Below are positions 15,436-23,592 of a stretch of 32,844 bases of DNA, in pieces. This DNA comes from VRUE01 sp963764365. GTDB taxonomy: Bacteria; Actinomycetota; Thermoleophilia; Solirubrobacterales; 70-9. Every line of letters starts with the position of its first letter. The stretch's first letter is position 1. The stretch is from contig CAVXSI010000018.1 in assembly GCA_963764365.1 (NCBI GenBank), positions 1 to 32,844 on the forward strand, read 5' to 3'. The notes beneath the pieces were generated by a model, which ran no database searches, had not been told where the DNA came from, and was given only the letters and a program-made list of their open reading frames with translations. The translations under genes were made by a program, and so were the position numbers.

Positions 15436-15930
15436 TCAGCCCTCTTCAGCCTCCGGTTCCCGCGACGCTTCCAGCGCCTCAAGATCGTCGCGGTCGCGCG
15501 GGCGCTCGCTGGCCTGCTTCATCCCGACGAGATGCTCGTAGGAGCAGACGCGGACGACGAGGCCCTCGATCTTCACGTCGGTCGCCCCAGCGTCGAGGTC
15601 GGCGAATCGCGGGACCTGTGGCAGGCCTTGGAGGATGTCCACGGTGCCCAACTCGGTCACCACCTGCGTTCGATCGCCCACCTTCAGGAAGGTCGACAGG
15701 GCCGAGGGTGCGAGCAGCCGGCCGTCGACATCGACCCGTCCACCGAGCTCCCTGAGCAATGCATCCAGCCTCTCGAGATTCGCAGGCTTCGGATCCGGCA
15801 CGAGGTCGATGTCGCGAGTCGCGCGGAGATACCCCCATGCGTTGACAGCGAGCCCGCCGACGAGCACGAAGCGTATCTCCGCTTCGACCAGCCGTTCGAG
15901 CAGCTCGCGCAGCCGGAGTGGCTCCGGCAT
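15436..15930 (-). CDS. Nucleotidyltransferase-fold protein, third toxin-like module
   Basis: 164 residues. VLVGGLAVNAWGYLRATRD (about residues 22-40) plus IDLVPD gives the glycine loop and D-x-D of a minimal nucleotidyltransferase (DUF6036/MNT-like). The C-terminus has a positively charged MKQASERPRDRDDLEALE segment, a common ending in this family (lysine followed by an RxxxD helix). The start overlaps the stop of a 57-residue upstream gene (ATGA), the arrangement of toxin-antitoxin pairs. Unlike the other two modules its partner lacks a helix-turn-helix. Function inferred from fold and coupling only. Confidence 0.7.
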   Translation of the reverse strand: MPEPLRLRELLERLVEAEIRFVLVGGLAVNAWGYLRATRDIDLVPDPKPANLERLDALLRELGGRVDVDGRLLAPSALSTFLKVGDRTQVVTELGTVDILQGLPQVPRFADLDAGATDVKIEGLVVRVCSYEHLVGMKQASERPRDRDDLEALEASREPEAEEG

Positions 15931-16103
15931 CAGCCGCCCCGCCGCGCGCTTCCCGTGAAGCTCGAGAGGAATTCGCTCAGGGCGAGTCCCTCGATCAGGT
16001 TCTCGGCCAGCGGCCGCCGGGCGTCTTCGCGCAACTGCCGTTTCCTCGCCCGCTCGTTGGCGCGCCAGGGATCCTGTTTCGGCTCTTCGGGTGCGGACTT
16101 CAT
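15930..16103 (-). CDS. 57-residue partner of the nucleotidyltransferase, antitoxin-like
   Basis: A short, highly charged protein: MKSAPEEPKQDPWRANERAR, a basic/acidic helix, then LAENLIEGLALSEFLSSFTG. The ATG at 16103 begins just beyond the kinase stop at 16109, and the TGA overlaps the nucleotidyltransferase ATG by one base (ATGA). Many NTase-fold toxins are preceded by a small helical protein of this kind, where the C-terminal hydrophobic helix binds the toxin. Coding is supported by the coupled stop/start and the amphipathic composition; the antitoxin role is inferred. Confidence 0.6.
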   Translation of the reverse strand: MKSAPEEPKQDPWRANERARKRQLREDARRPLAENLIEGLALSEFLSSFTGSARRGG

Positions 16104-16108
16104 GCCCG

Positions 16109-17485
16109 TCAGGGTAGCTCGGCCGCCGGCAAGCGAACCGTGAAGCGGGCGCCGCGGGCGGCGAGGTTCTCGATTGCGACCGAGCCGCCCATCGCCTCGC
16201 TCAGCTCGCGGACGATCGCCAGCCCGAGGCCGGCGCCCTCGGCCGAGCCGCGGCCGGCGCGGGCGCGCAGGTGGAAGCGCTCGAAGGCGCGCGGAATCTC
16301 CTCCTCCGGGATGCCGGGGCCCTGGTCGGAGACGGCGGCCTCGCCCGGGGCGACGGCGATCGTCACCGCGCCTCCCGGCGGGCTGACCCGGATCGCGTTC
16401 TCGAGCAGGTTGGAGACGACCTGCAGGCTGCGACCGTGGTCGGCGACCGCCGGCGCGGGACCGCCGAGGACGCTGACCGACACGCCACCCTCGGCGGCGT
16501 ACGGGCGCAACCGCTCCTCGGCCTCGCGGGCGACCGCGCCGAGATCGACCGGCTCGCGCCGCACCTCGAGCACACCCTGGCGCAGGCGGGCCAGGGCCAG
16601 CAGGTCGCCGACCAGGCGCTCCAGCCGCCCCGCCTCGCGGCCGACGACCGCGGCGGCCTCGCGCGGCTCGACCGTGCCGTCCTCGATCCCCTCCGCGTAG
16701 CCGCGGATCGAGGTCAGCGGCGTGCGCAGGTCGTGCGAGACCGAGAGCAGGACGCCGCGCTCGGCGTCGCGGGCCAGCGCCAGCTGCTCGGCCATCGCGT
16801 TGAAGGAGGCCGCCATCGCGTCGATCTCCTCCGGGCCGCCGCGCGGAACCGGCTCGGGATGGCGGCCGGCGGCCAACTCGCCCGCCGCCACGGCCAGCCG
16901 GCGCAGGGGACGCGTCAGCCGGCGCGCGAGCAGCGCGGCGAGAGCGGCGGCGAGCAGGGTCGCGGCGCCACCGGCGATCAGCAGCGCCGCCAGGTAGCGG
17001 CGGAAGTCGGAGCCGGAGACGACGTCGGGGCGGGTGACGAGGATCACGCCGTGCCCTGAGCGCCGCGCCGCGTAGAGCGATTCGCGGCCTTCGATCTCGG
17101 CGCTGCCGTCGGCGCTGCCGCTGCGGCGCAGCGCCGCCGCCGCCGCGGCCGGCAGCAGCGATTCGGCGTGGCGGACGGTCAGCAGCCGCACTGGTTTCGG
17201 CCCTGCGGCCTGTCGTCCCGGCCGCGGTGGCGCCAGCCCCGGCAGGGGAATCGGCGGGCGCGGCCGGCCGGCGCCGGCTTTGGCGCGACGCTTCGAGGTC
17301 GGCGCAGGCGCCACGAGCGGCGACCCCTGCGCGGCAAGGGAATCCGCCTGCCGCTCGACGTCGTTGCGGATCGTCCCCCGCACGGCGTCCCGGGTGAGGA
17401 CGATGCCGAGCGCCAGCGAGGCGCCGACCGCGAGCAGCACCGCGCCGAGGATCGCGAGGAAGAGACGCGCCCGCAGCGATTGCAT
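16109..17485 (-). CDS. OmpR-type sensor histidine kinase
   Basis: 458 residues: first membrane helix at 8-30, a ~130-residue periplasmic region with a proline-rich loop (about 60-98), second helix at about 165-187, HAMP, HisKA with H251 in SVSHDLRTPLTSIRGYAEGI, and an HATPase domain with N (LLENAIR), G1 (DQGPGIPEEE) and G2 (GAGLGLAIV) boxes. It senses an extracytoplasmic signal and phosphorylates the regulator encoded directly upstream (ATG overlaps the regulator TGA). The adjacent secreted DUF5666-like protein is a plausible target or sensory accessory. The proline/lysine-rich loop is unusual for the family. Confidence 0.9.
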   Translation of the reverse strand: MQSLRARLFLAILGAVLLAVGASLALGIVLTRDAVRGTIRNDVERQADSLAAQGSPLVAPAPTSKRRAKAGAGRPRPPIPLPGLAPPRPGRQAAGPKPVRLLTVRHAESLLPAAAAAALRRSGSADGSAEIEGRESLYAARRSGHGVILVTRPDVVSGSDFRRYLAALLIAGGAATLLAAALAALLARRLTRPLRRLAVAAGELAAGRHPEPVPRGGPEEIDAMAASFNAMAEQLALARDAERGVLLSVSHDLRTPLTSIRGYAEGIEDGTVEPREAAAVVGREAGRLERLVGDLLALARLRQGVLEVRREPVDLGAVAREAEERLRPYAAEGGVSVSVLGGPAPAVADHGRSLQVVSNLLENAIRVSPPGGAVTIAVAPGEAAVSDQGPGIPEEEIPRAFERFHLRARAGRGSAEGAGLGLAIVRELSEAMGGSVAIENLAARGARFTVRLPAAELP

Positions 17486-18162
17486 CAGCCGGGGGCGACC
17501 TTGTAGCCGGCGCCGCGCACCGTCTGGATCAGCTCCGGGCGGTCGAGCTTGGCCCGCAGCTGGGCGACGTGTACGTCGACGGTCCGCGTCCCACCTGGGA
17601 ACTCGCCCCCCCAGGCCAGATCCAGCAGCCGGTCGCGGCTGAGCACGACGCCGGGGTGGGCGAGCAGGGCCGCCAGCAGGTCGAACTCGCGCGCCGTCAG
17701 CTCGACCGGCTGGCCGGCGGCGCTGACCGCGCGCGCGGCCCGGTCGAGCTCGACGTCCTCGGCCTGGAGGACGCCGGATTCGGAGACCTCGCCGCCGCCG
17801 CCCGCCCGCCGCAGGATCGCCTTCACCCGGGCGACCAGCTCACGCGGGGAGAACGGCTTGGTCACGTAGTCGTCGGCGCCGGCTTCGAGCCCGGCGACCC
17901 GGTCGACCTCGTCGTCGCGGGCGCTGAGGATCAGGATCGGGACGCCGGTGCGGGCGCGCAGGCGGCGGCAGACCTCGAAGCCGTCGATCCCCGGCAGGCC
18001 GATGTCGAGCACAACCAGCCGCACCGGGTGCCGGCCGAGCTCCTCCAAAGCCCCCTCGCCGCTGCGAGCCCAGACGACGCCGAACCCGTCGCGCTTGAGG
18101 TAGGCGCGAACCAGGTCGGCAATCGCCTGCTCGTCCTCGACGACGAGAATCGCTCCCTTCAT
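17485..18162 (-). CDS. OmpR/PhoB-family response regulator
   Basis: 225 residues: receiver domain with D9/D53 and K102 (VVLDIGLPGIDGFE, DDYVTKPF), then a winged-helix output domain (LTAREFDLLAALLAHPGVVL, ending TVRGAGYKV), the PhoB/OmpR DNA-binding fold. It receives phosphate from the downstream kinase and controls transcription. The ATG at 18162 matches the family N-terminus MKGAILVVEDE; the longer upstream frame reads through terminator-like hairpins and is rejected. It lies 84 bases downstream of the DUF5666-like gene on the same strand. Confidence 0.92.
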   Translation of the reverse strand: MKGAILVVEDEQAIADLVRAYLKRDGFGVVWARSGEGALEELGRHPVRLVVLDIGLPGIDGFEVCRRLRARTGVPILILSARDDEVDRVAGLEAGADDYVTKPFSPRELVARVKAILRRAGGGGEVSESGVLQAEDVELDRAARAVSAAGQPVELTAREFDLLAALLAHPGVVLSRDRLLDLAWGGEFPGGTRTVDVHVAQLRAKLDRPELIQTVRGAGYKVAPG

Positions 18163-18182
18163 GGCACCAAGCCTCTCAAGTG

Positions 18183-18222
18183 CGCCCGCCGGCAAGCGGG
18201 CGAGCCGGCCGCTCCGGCCGGC
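18183..18222 (-). terminator. Double GC hairpin after the DUF5666-like gene
   Basis: Two adjacent stems: CGCCCGC/GCGGGCG (18183-18189 with 18196-18202) and GCCGGCC/GGCCGGC (18204-18210 with 18216-18222). They fill the gap between the DUF5666-like gene and the response regulator, so they may end or attenuate readthrough into the two-component genes. No T-tract is present. Confidence 0.45.
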
Positions 18223-18246
18223 CCGCCCCGCCTTGCCCATGGGCGG

Positions 18247-18822
18247 CTAGTTGCCTTCGCCCGAGGGGCCGCCCTGCGGCCCCCCGAACCGCCCGCCCGA
18301 CGGAGGGGGCGGCATCTGACCCTTGCCCTGGCCCTGCGGGCCCCGCGACCCGCGCGGCATCTGGCCTTTCTTCGGCGGCAGCAGGATCGCTTTCGCGGTC
18401 CCGCCTTCGGGGCCGCAGACGGTGACCTCCTGCCCTGCCTTGAGGTCGCTGACCGAGGTTTCCCGGCCCGGCCCGGCCAGCACCTTGGTGCTGCTGTCGA
18501 CGGCGACGGTCACTTCGCTGCCGTCGTTCTCCTTCACCGTGATCGAGCTTTCGCTCGCCGACACCACTTCGCCCCGGTCGAGCCTGATCACCTGCTCCGT
18601 CCCTTCGTGCTGGACGTGCAGCTGGGCGTAGGTCAGGTCTTTGCCGGCTTTACCCAGCGGACCCCCGGGGGGCGGCGGCATCCGTTTGGCGCTCTGCGGC
18701 TTGCCCTGCTGGGACTTGCCGCTGCCGCCGCCCTGGGCGACGGCGACGCCGCCGACGGCGAGCGCCGCGGCGATCCCGATCGTCGCCACCGCCCTGGCGC
18801 GACTTCGCACTGACTCGAACAT
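18247..18822 (-). CDS. Exported DUF5666-like protein
   Basis: 191 residues: a signal-like N-terminus (RSRARAVATIGIAAALAVGG ending AVAQG), a glycine/glutamine/proline-rich linker, a ~80-residue central beta-rich DUF5666-like domain (GEVVSASESSITVKENDG, then LKAGQEVTVCG), and a low-complexity GPQGQGKGQMPPPP tail. The fold is thought to be an OB-like domain in cell-surface proteins. AGGAGG six bases upstream fixes the ATG at 18822. Its position directly before the two-component system suggests shared regulation of an envelope response. No enzymatic motif. Confidence 0.72.
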   Translation of the reverse strand: MFESVRSRARAVATIGIAAALAVGGVAVAQGGGSGKSQQGKPQSAKRMPPPPGGPLGKAGKDLTYAQLHVQHEGTEQVIRLDRGEVVSASESSITVKENDGSEVTVAVDSSTKVLAGPGRETSVSDLKAGQEVTVCGPEGGTAKAILLPPKKGQMPRGSRGPQGQGKGQMPPPPSGGRFGGPQGGPSGEGN

Positions 18823-18925
18823 CTCAGACCTCCTGGTCGAATTGACTGAACGAGTCGATCCTGCGAGGAGGGCGTACGACAGCGATCAGCTCCATGTAAG
18901 GAGCTTGTAAGCCAACGCCCGTGGG

Positions 18926-19044
18926 GGAGGGACAGGGGGTGTCCCCCCGTTGCTGGGTTTTTCGCCTTGCGCGGGGCGTCTCTCGCCGAGTGGTCTGTGC
19001 GAAAAACAGGACGCCGCTGCCGGGGGGACACCCCCTGTCCCTCC
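18926..19044. repeat. Constant-core hairpin element, family 1, copy b
   Basis: Perfect 24-bp arms (18926-18949 and 19021-19044) containing CAGGGGGTGTCCCCCCG and its complement, around a 71-base core with the GCTGGGTTTTTCGCC and GTGCGAAAAACAGG marks. The right arm abuts the TAA of the FAD oxidase (minus strand, 19045-19047), a position expected for a transcription-end structure of that gene. On its other side it lies upstream of the DUF5666-like gene. Confidence 0.87.
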
Positions 19045-20829
19045 TTACGGGTCGATTAGGACACCCGGATTGAGGATGGAAGCTGGGTCGAGCTCGGCCT
19101 TTGCGGCACGTAGAGCTGCTGCAAACGGGGCCGGGCGTTGGCGGTCGTACCAGGGGCGGTGGTCGCGGCCCACCGCGTGGTGGTGGGTGATCGTGCCGCC
19201 GCCCTCGATCACGGCCTCCGAAGCGGCCGCCTTGATCTCGTCCCACTGCTCGACCTCGCCGCCGCGCTTCGCCGGCGCCATCACGGTGAAGTAGGGAGCG
19301 GGGCCGTCGGGGTAGACGTGCGTGAAGCGACAGCTGACCCGCGGCGCGCCGGGGCCGTCGGCGGGTGCGTCGCAGACCTCGGCGACCTTTGCTCGCACCG
19401 CGTTCATCGTCGTCGCGTGGAAGTCCTCGAAGCGGTCCCAGACGATCGCCGTCTCGAAGGTCTCCGAGAGGACGCCGCAGGCGACGAAGGTGTCGCGCAG
19501 GTAGGGGGCGAGCAGGAAGGCGTTGCGCCAGGCGCCGACGGGGGAGGGCGACTCGGGGTGGCCCTGGGCCGGCCCGCGACCCGCGGTAGGCGACCCAGGG
19601 TGACCCTTGGCCGGCCCGCGACCCGAGGCAGGCGACTCGGGGTGGTTGCCAGGGCCCGCAGCCGGCCCCGAGGGAGTCAGATTGCGATCGGGACCGGCTG
19701 CGGGCTGGGTCGAACCAATGCCCGGCATGTCCTCCGCTTCGCGTCCGGGCATGCCGGGGTGGTGCCCACCGTGATCGCGGGCGATCTCCAGAGCGGTCGC
19801 CAAGCTGTCGCCGACCGGGTGGTGGGCGGACTCGAAGCCGAGGACGAGGAGGGACTTCTCGCCCGTGCCGGCGCCAGTCATGCCGGCCTCGAGCGCGTCG
19901 AGCAGGCGGCAGTTGGAGGGGTGGAGGCCGGACTGGGAGATCTCGCGCACCGCCGCCGCGCCGGCGAGGAAGTCGTCGAACTCGACCCCGCAGGAGGCCT
20001 TGAACTCGGGGCGTGGCCGCACCCGCACCCACGACTCGGCGATCACCCCGAGGATGCCCTCGGATCCGATCAGCGCCCGGTCGGGCGAGGGCCCGGCGCC
20101 GGAGCCCGGCAGCCGCCGGCTCTCCCAGGATCCTCGCGGCGTGATCGCCCGCACCGACTCGACCAGGTCGTCGATGTGGGTGTACAGCGTCGCGAAGTGC
20201 CCGCCCGCCCGCGTGGCGATCCAGCCGCCCAGGGTCGAGTACTCGAACGACTGCGGGAAGTGACGCAGGGTCAGCCCGCGCTCGCGCAGCTGCCCCTCCA
20301 GCGCCGGCCCGGTGGCCCCGGCCTGGATCCGCGCCGCCATCGAAGCCGGATCCACCTCCAGCACCCGATCGAGCCGCCGCAGGTCGAGACAGACCACCGG
20401 CCGATCCCCCAGCCGCGCCTCGACTCCTCCGACCACGCTGGTCCCACCGCCGAACGGCACCACGGCCGCCCCCTCGGACTCCGCCCAGCTGAGCACCACC
20501 TCGATCTCCGACTCGTCCCGCGGCAGCGCGACCAGATCCGGCGGATTCTCGAACTCCCCCCGGAACCCCCGCACCACGTCCCGGTAGGCCTTCCCCAGCG
20601 CCCGCGACACCCGCTCGTACTTCTCATCCGTGAACAGGTCCCCCAGATCCGCCGGCACCTTCAACCGAGCCGCCCGCAGATCGACTTCCTCCAGCGGAAC
20701 GGCGGTCTCCGGCTCCCCCCCGAATCCAAACCGCTCCCGAATCCCGGCAGCAGCCTCTGTCAGCTCCTTCTTCGAGGGCGCCTGATCCTCATACCCCCAC
20801 CCCCAATGCTTCAGCCTCCGCTCAGCCAT
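19045..20829 (-). CDS. FAD-linked oxidase, alkyl-DHAP synthase (AGPS)-like
   Basis: 594 residues. VVPFGGGTSVVGGVE is the FAD diphosphate loop; GGHFATLYTHIDDLVESV and LIGSEGILGVI complete the PCMH fold; the C-terminus carries CRFTHVYPDGPAPYF and THHHAVGRDHRPWY, the AGPS-type substrate histidines. AGPS makes alkyl ether lipid precursors; bacterial relatives may have other substrates. An in-frame ~75-residue glycine/proline-rich insert with three 14-residue repeats (about residues 358-432 here) interrupts the C-terminal domain before AWRNAFLLAPYLRDTF. The ATG at 20829 (MAERRLKHWGWGYED) fits relatives; an alternative ATG lies 12 bases upstream. Confidence 0.82.
   Translation of the reverse strand: MAERRLKHWGWGYEDQAPSKKELTEAAAGIRERFGFGGEPETAVPLEEVDLRAARLKVPADLGDLFTDEKYERVSRALGKAYRDVVRGFRGEFENPPDLVALPRDESEIEVVLSWAESEGAAVVPFGGGTSVVGGVEARLGDRPVVCLDLRRLDRVLEVDPASMAARIQAGATGPALEGQLRERGLTLRHFPQSFEYSTLGGWIATRAGGHFATLYTHIDDLVESVRAITPRGSWESRRLPGSGAGPSPDRALIGSEGILGVIAESWVRVRPRPEFKASCGVEFDDFLAGAAAVREISQSGLHPSNCRLLDALEAGMTGAGTGEKSLLVLGFESAHHPVGDSLATALEIARDHGGHHPGMPGREAEDMPGIGSTQPAAGPDRNLTPSGPAAGPGNHPESPASGRGPAKGHPGSPTAGRGPAQGHPESPSPVGAWRNAFLLAPYLRDTFVACGVLSETFETAIVWDRFEDFHATTMNAVRAKVAEVCDAPADGPGAPRVSCRFTHVYPDGPAPYFTVMAPAKRGGEVEQWDEIKAAASEAVIEGGGTITHHHAVGRDHRPWYDRQRPAPFAAALRAAKAELDPASILNPGVLIDP
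19534..19758. repeat. In-frame repetitive insert within the FAD oxidase gene
   Basis: Two full 42-bp units (19547-19588, 19589-19630) and part of a third (from 19631) each start GGCGAC and encode GHPxSPxxGRGPA-type repeats. At the other end CCCGGCATG (19721-19729) and CATGCCGGG (19750-19758) form a 9-bp inverted repeat. The 42-base period keeps frame. It looks like an expanded repeat plus a palindrome accepted inside a coding loop. Confidence 0.7.
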
Positions 20830-20854
20830 GAGCCGAAGCATCGCAGCGACCCGA

Positions 20855-20979
20855 GAGGGGAGCCCAGGGGGTGTCCCCCCGTTGCTGGGTTTTTCGCCTT
20901 GCGCGCCGCCTCTCTCGCCGAGTGGTCTGTGCGAAAAACAGGACGCCGCTGCCGGGGGGACACCCCCTGCACTCCCCTC
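20855..20979. repeat. Constant-core hairpin element, family 1, copy c
   Basis: Arms of 27 positions with one symmetrical 2-base mismatch (20855-20881 and 20953-20979): inner CAGGGGGTGTCCCCCCG is shared with copies b and d, outer GAGGGGAG/CTCCCCTC is unique here. The 71-base core is nearly identical to copy b. It sits just upstream of the FAD oxidase start and 25 bases from a family 2 hairpin, both between two minus-strand genes. Confidence 0.85.
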
Positions 20980-21003
20980 GCACCCTCCACTCCGGGCGGA
21001 AAA

Positions 21004-21123
21004 GCCGGGGCGTGGGTGGCCCCTCCGAACGTTTTGCGCGGGAGGAGCCGGAACCTAGAGGCGACAGCTTCCCGACTCTCCATCGACGAGTTGCGAGTGA
21101 GGAGGGGTCACCCACGCCCCGGC
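21004..21123. repeat. Constant-core hairpin element, family 2, copy a
   Basis: 23-bp arms (21004-21026 and 21101-21123; GGGGCGTGGGTGGCCCCTCC and complement with one G-T pair) enclose a 74-base core. The core ends GAACGTTTTGCGCGGGAGGA and CATCGACGAGTTGCGAGTGA recur, in opposite orientation and with the same 74-base core length, at 31086-31195. The right arm ends four bases before the SDR gene's stop codon (minus strand). Confidence 0.82.
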
Positions 21124-21127
21124 CCTC

Positions 21128-23119
21128 CTACCAATGGACGCCTTTCATCAGGTGCGCAAACGCGACCGCCTCGGTGGTCGGCGGCTTGTCCGGCGCCTCG
21201 TCCTTCTTCCCCTTCGCCGCCTGCGACTCGGGGAACAGCTTGTAGGCGGTGTTGAGGATTTTGTCGCTCATCGTCGGCGCCACCGCGTAGAGCAGCTCGC
21301 CGAAGGTGCCGAGGCGGGTCGCCACCTTCTTCGGCCGCGAGATCATCGCCCCGGCGATCATCTCCGCCGCCTCCTCGGGCGTGATCGCCGGGAACATGTC
21401 GTACATCCGCGTCGGCGCGATCATCGGCGTCCGCACCAGCGGCATGTAGATCGTCGTGATGTCGACGCCGTCGTCGATCACCTCGGAGGCGATCACCCGG
21501 CTGAAGGCGTCGAGGGCCGCCTTCGAGGCGACGTACGCGGAGAAGCGCGGCGGGTTGGTCTGCGAGCCGATCGAGCTGACGTTGACGATGTGGCCCGACC
21601 CGTGCGCCTGCATCGAGGGCAGCAGCGCCAGGATCAGCCGCACCGCGCCGAAGTAGTTGACCTGCATCGTCCGCTCGTAGTCGTGGAAGCGGTCGTAGGA
21701 GAGCTTGACCGAGCGGCGGATCGAGCGGCCGGCGTTGTTGACGAGGACGTCGACCCGGCCGTGGTAGGCGAGCACCTCCTCGGCCATCCGCTCGACGTCA
21801 TCCATGTCGGACATGTCGCAGCGGTGGATGTGGGCGACCCGGCCGGCCGCCTCGATCTCCCGCTTCGTCTGCTCCAGCTTCTCGATCGAGCGGGCGACCA
21901 GCAGCACCGTCGCGCCGGCGTCGGCGACCTTCACCGCGGTCGCCTTGCCGATCCCCGAGGAGGCGCCGGTGATCAGCACCACCTTGCCGCGCACCGCGGC
22001 CGAGAGGGTGCGGTCCTTGAACAGGCCGGGGTCGAGGTTGCGCTCCCAGTAGTCCCAGACCCGGTCGGCGTAGCTCTCCAGCGGCGGCACCTCGATGCCG
22101 GAGCCCCGCAGCGCCGCCTGCGTCGCGGTCGAGTCGAAGTGGGTCGGGTAGTTGACGTAGTTGAGGACACCGGCCGGGATCCCGGCCTCGCTCAGCGCTC
22201 CCTTGACGAGCCGCCGCGCCGGCGGGAAGAACCTGAGGCCGGTGCGCGCCAGCCCGGCCACCGGCTCGGTCACACCCGGGTCGAGTCGCAGCGCCGCCTG
22301 CGGCGCGTCGGCGGCACGGGCGAAGAGGTTGATCGCCTCGCCGGCCGACTTCGGGTCGGGGTCGGTCAGGTGGAAGGCGCGGCCGTCCAGCCCCGGCTGG
22401 TGGGCGATGTGGTCGATCGCGGCAGCGACGAAGTCGACCGGGACGATGTTGATCTCGCCCCCTTCGACGCCGAGGGTCGGCAGCCAGGACGGAAGCACCC
22501 GCCGCGCCCGCTGCAGCAGCTTGAAGAAGTAGTAGGGGCCGTCGACCTTGTCGATCTCGCCGCTGCGCGAGTCGCCGACCACGATCCCCGGCCGGTAGAC
22601 CCTCCACGGGCGGCTGCACTCTTCGCGCACGACCCGCTCGGACTCGTGCTTGGTGCGGAAGTACGGATGGGTGTCGAGGTCTTCGGCCTGCTCGAACATG
22701 TCCTCGCGCCAGGTGCCCTTGTAGAGACCGGCGGCGGCGATCGAGCTGACCTGGTGGAAGCAGCCGGCCTCGATCGCGCCGGCCAGTTCGACCGCGTGGC
22801 GGGTGCCCTCGACGTTGGCCACCTCCTGCGCCTCGGCGCCGGCAGCCATGTCGTAGATCGCCGCCAGGTGGAAGAAGTGGTCGACGCCCCCCCGCAGGGT
22901 CAGCAGGTCCTCCTCGGAGACCCCGAGCCCCGGCTGGGAGAGATCCCCCGAGATCGGCACCACCCGTGCACCGTCGGCGCCCCAGGCGGTGCGCAGCTCC
23001 TCCAGGCGCCCGCGCGAGCCGGCGCGGACCAGCGCGTAGACGGTCCCCTCGCGCTGCAGCAGGCGTCCCACCAGGTTATGGCCGATGAAGCCCGTCGCTC
23101 CGGTGACGAAGTAGTTCAT
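21128..23119 (-). CDS. Two-domain SDR reductase, fatty acyl-CoA reductase-like
   Basis: 663 residues holding two complete SDR units. The N-terminal extended SDR has the GATGFIG nucleotide loop (7-13) and catalytic YFRTK (Y153/K157), followed by a substrate segment. The C-terminal classical SDR has GASSGIG (385-391), NNAG (461-464) and YVASK (Y529/K533). This order is known from mycobacterial fatty acyl-CoA reductases that make aldehydes or alcohols from acyl-CoA, so lipid or wax metabolism is likely. It ends beside a family 2 hairpin; the lipoyl gene is divergent, 94 bases away. Confidence 0.85.
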   Translation of the reverse strand: MNYFVTGATGFIGHNLVGRLLQREGTVYALVRAGSRGRLEELRTAWGADGARVVPISGDLSQPGLGVSEEDLLTLRGGVDHFFHLAAIYDMAAGAEAQEVANVEGTRHAVELAGAIEAGCFHQVSSIAAAGLYKGTWREDMFEQAEDLDTHPYFRTKHESERVVREECSRPWRVYRPGIVVGDSRSGEIDKVDGPYYFFKLLQRARRVLPSWLPTLGVEGGEINIVPVDFVAAAIDHIAHQPGLDGRAFHLTDPDPKSAGEAINLFARAADAPQAALRLDPGVTEPVAGLARTGLRFFPPARRLVKGALSEAGIPAGVLNYVNYPTHFDSTATQAALRGSGIEVPPLESYADRVWDYWERNLDPGLFKDRTLSAAVRGKVVLITGASSGIGKATAVKVADAGATVLLVARSIEKLEQTKREIEAAGRVAHIHRCDMSDMDDVERMAEEVLAYHGRVDVLVNNAGRSIRRSVKLSYDRFHDYERTMQVNYFGAVRLILALLPSMQAHGSGHIVNVSSIGSQTNPPRFSAYVASKAALDAFSRVIASEVIDDGVDITTIYMPLVRTPMIAPTRMYDMFPAITPEEAAEMIAGAMISRPKKVATRLGTFGELLYAVAPTMSDKILNTAYKLFPESQAAKGKKDEAPDKPPTTEAVAFAHLMKGVHW

Positions 23120-23213
23120 CTCCCGTTCAGACTACCTCGCTGCGATTGGAGCCAGGCAGGCGAACGAACTCGATCCGGCGGAGCCCGCGCGTTTCATAGA
23201 CTGAGGGGAAGAA

Positions 23214-23591
23214 ATGGCAGAGACGGCGACCGTCCAGATCCAGATGCCCGAGATGGGCGAGTCGGTCACCGAGGGGATCGTGCTCGAGTGGCACGTCGCC
23301 GAGGGCGACTTCGTCCACGAGGGCGACACGGTGGTCGAGGTTTCGACCGACAAGGTCGATGCCGAGGTGCCGGCGCCGGCTGACGGCGTGATTACGAAGC
23401 TTGTTGCGCAGGTCGACGAAGAGGTTGCCGTGGGAGCGCCACTCGCGGAGATGGAGCCTGGCTCGGATGGGGGTGGCGGGACGGCCGAGGGCTCGGACCG
23501 CTCGGCCGCGGGTCCTGTCGCGGGGCAGGGCACCCCTCCCTCGTCGGGAGGGGAACCCAGCCCCACGCCTCCCGCGGGAGGAGGCGTTTAA
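23214..23591 (+). CDS. Lipoyl domain of oxoglutarate dehydrogenase E2, cut short by a frame change
   Basis: 125 residues. Residues 1-80 are a complete lipoyl domain with the lipoylated lysine in EVSTDKVDAEVPAPADG; then a glycine/proline/serine linker runs to TAA at 23589-23591. The next E2 domain follows in the +1 frame and the catalytic parts again in this frame. The chain is therefore a broken or frameshifted fusion, not a free-standing lipoyl protein. GAGGGGA before the ATG at 23214 is a good ribosome site. Whether the stop is bypassed (see 23576-23592) is the main open question. Confidence 0.78.
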   Translation: MAETATVQIQMPEMGESVTEGIVLEWHVAEGDFVHEGDTVVEVSTDKVDAEVPAPADGVITKLVAQVDEEVAVGAPLAEMEPGSDGGGGTAEGSDRSAAGPVAGQGTPPSSGGEPSPTPPAGGGV

Positions 23592-23592
23592 A
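23576..23592 (+). other. Candidate +1 frameshift site at the end of the lipoyl segment
   Basis: GGGAGGAGG (23576-23584) lies one base before GTT TAA A (23586-23592). A P-site tRNA on GTT could re-pair on TTT while the stop is in the A site, giving +1 and reading AAA GCC into the E3-binding domain. This resembles the bacterial prfB site (Shine-Dalgarno-like run, CUU UGA), though with shorter spacing. Small hairpins surround it (CCCCTCCC/GGGAGGGG, GGAGGC/GCCTCC). The alternative is a plain one-base indel. Confidence 0.35.

Noticed and set aside
18926..19044. Family 1 hairpins as small protein genes
   Set aside because: Both strands give open frames (GVSPRQRRPVFRTDHS-like), but conservation follows stem pairing rather than codons, and the frames run through the arms without starts or ribosome sites.
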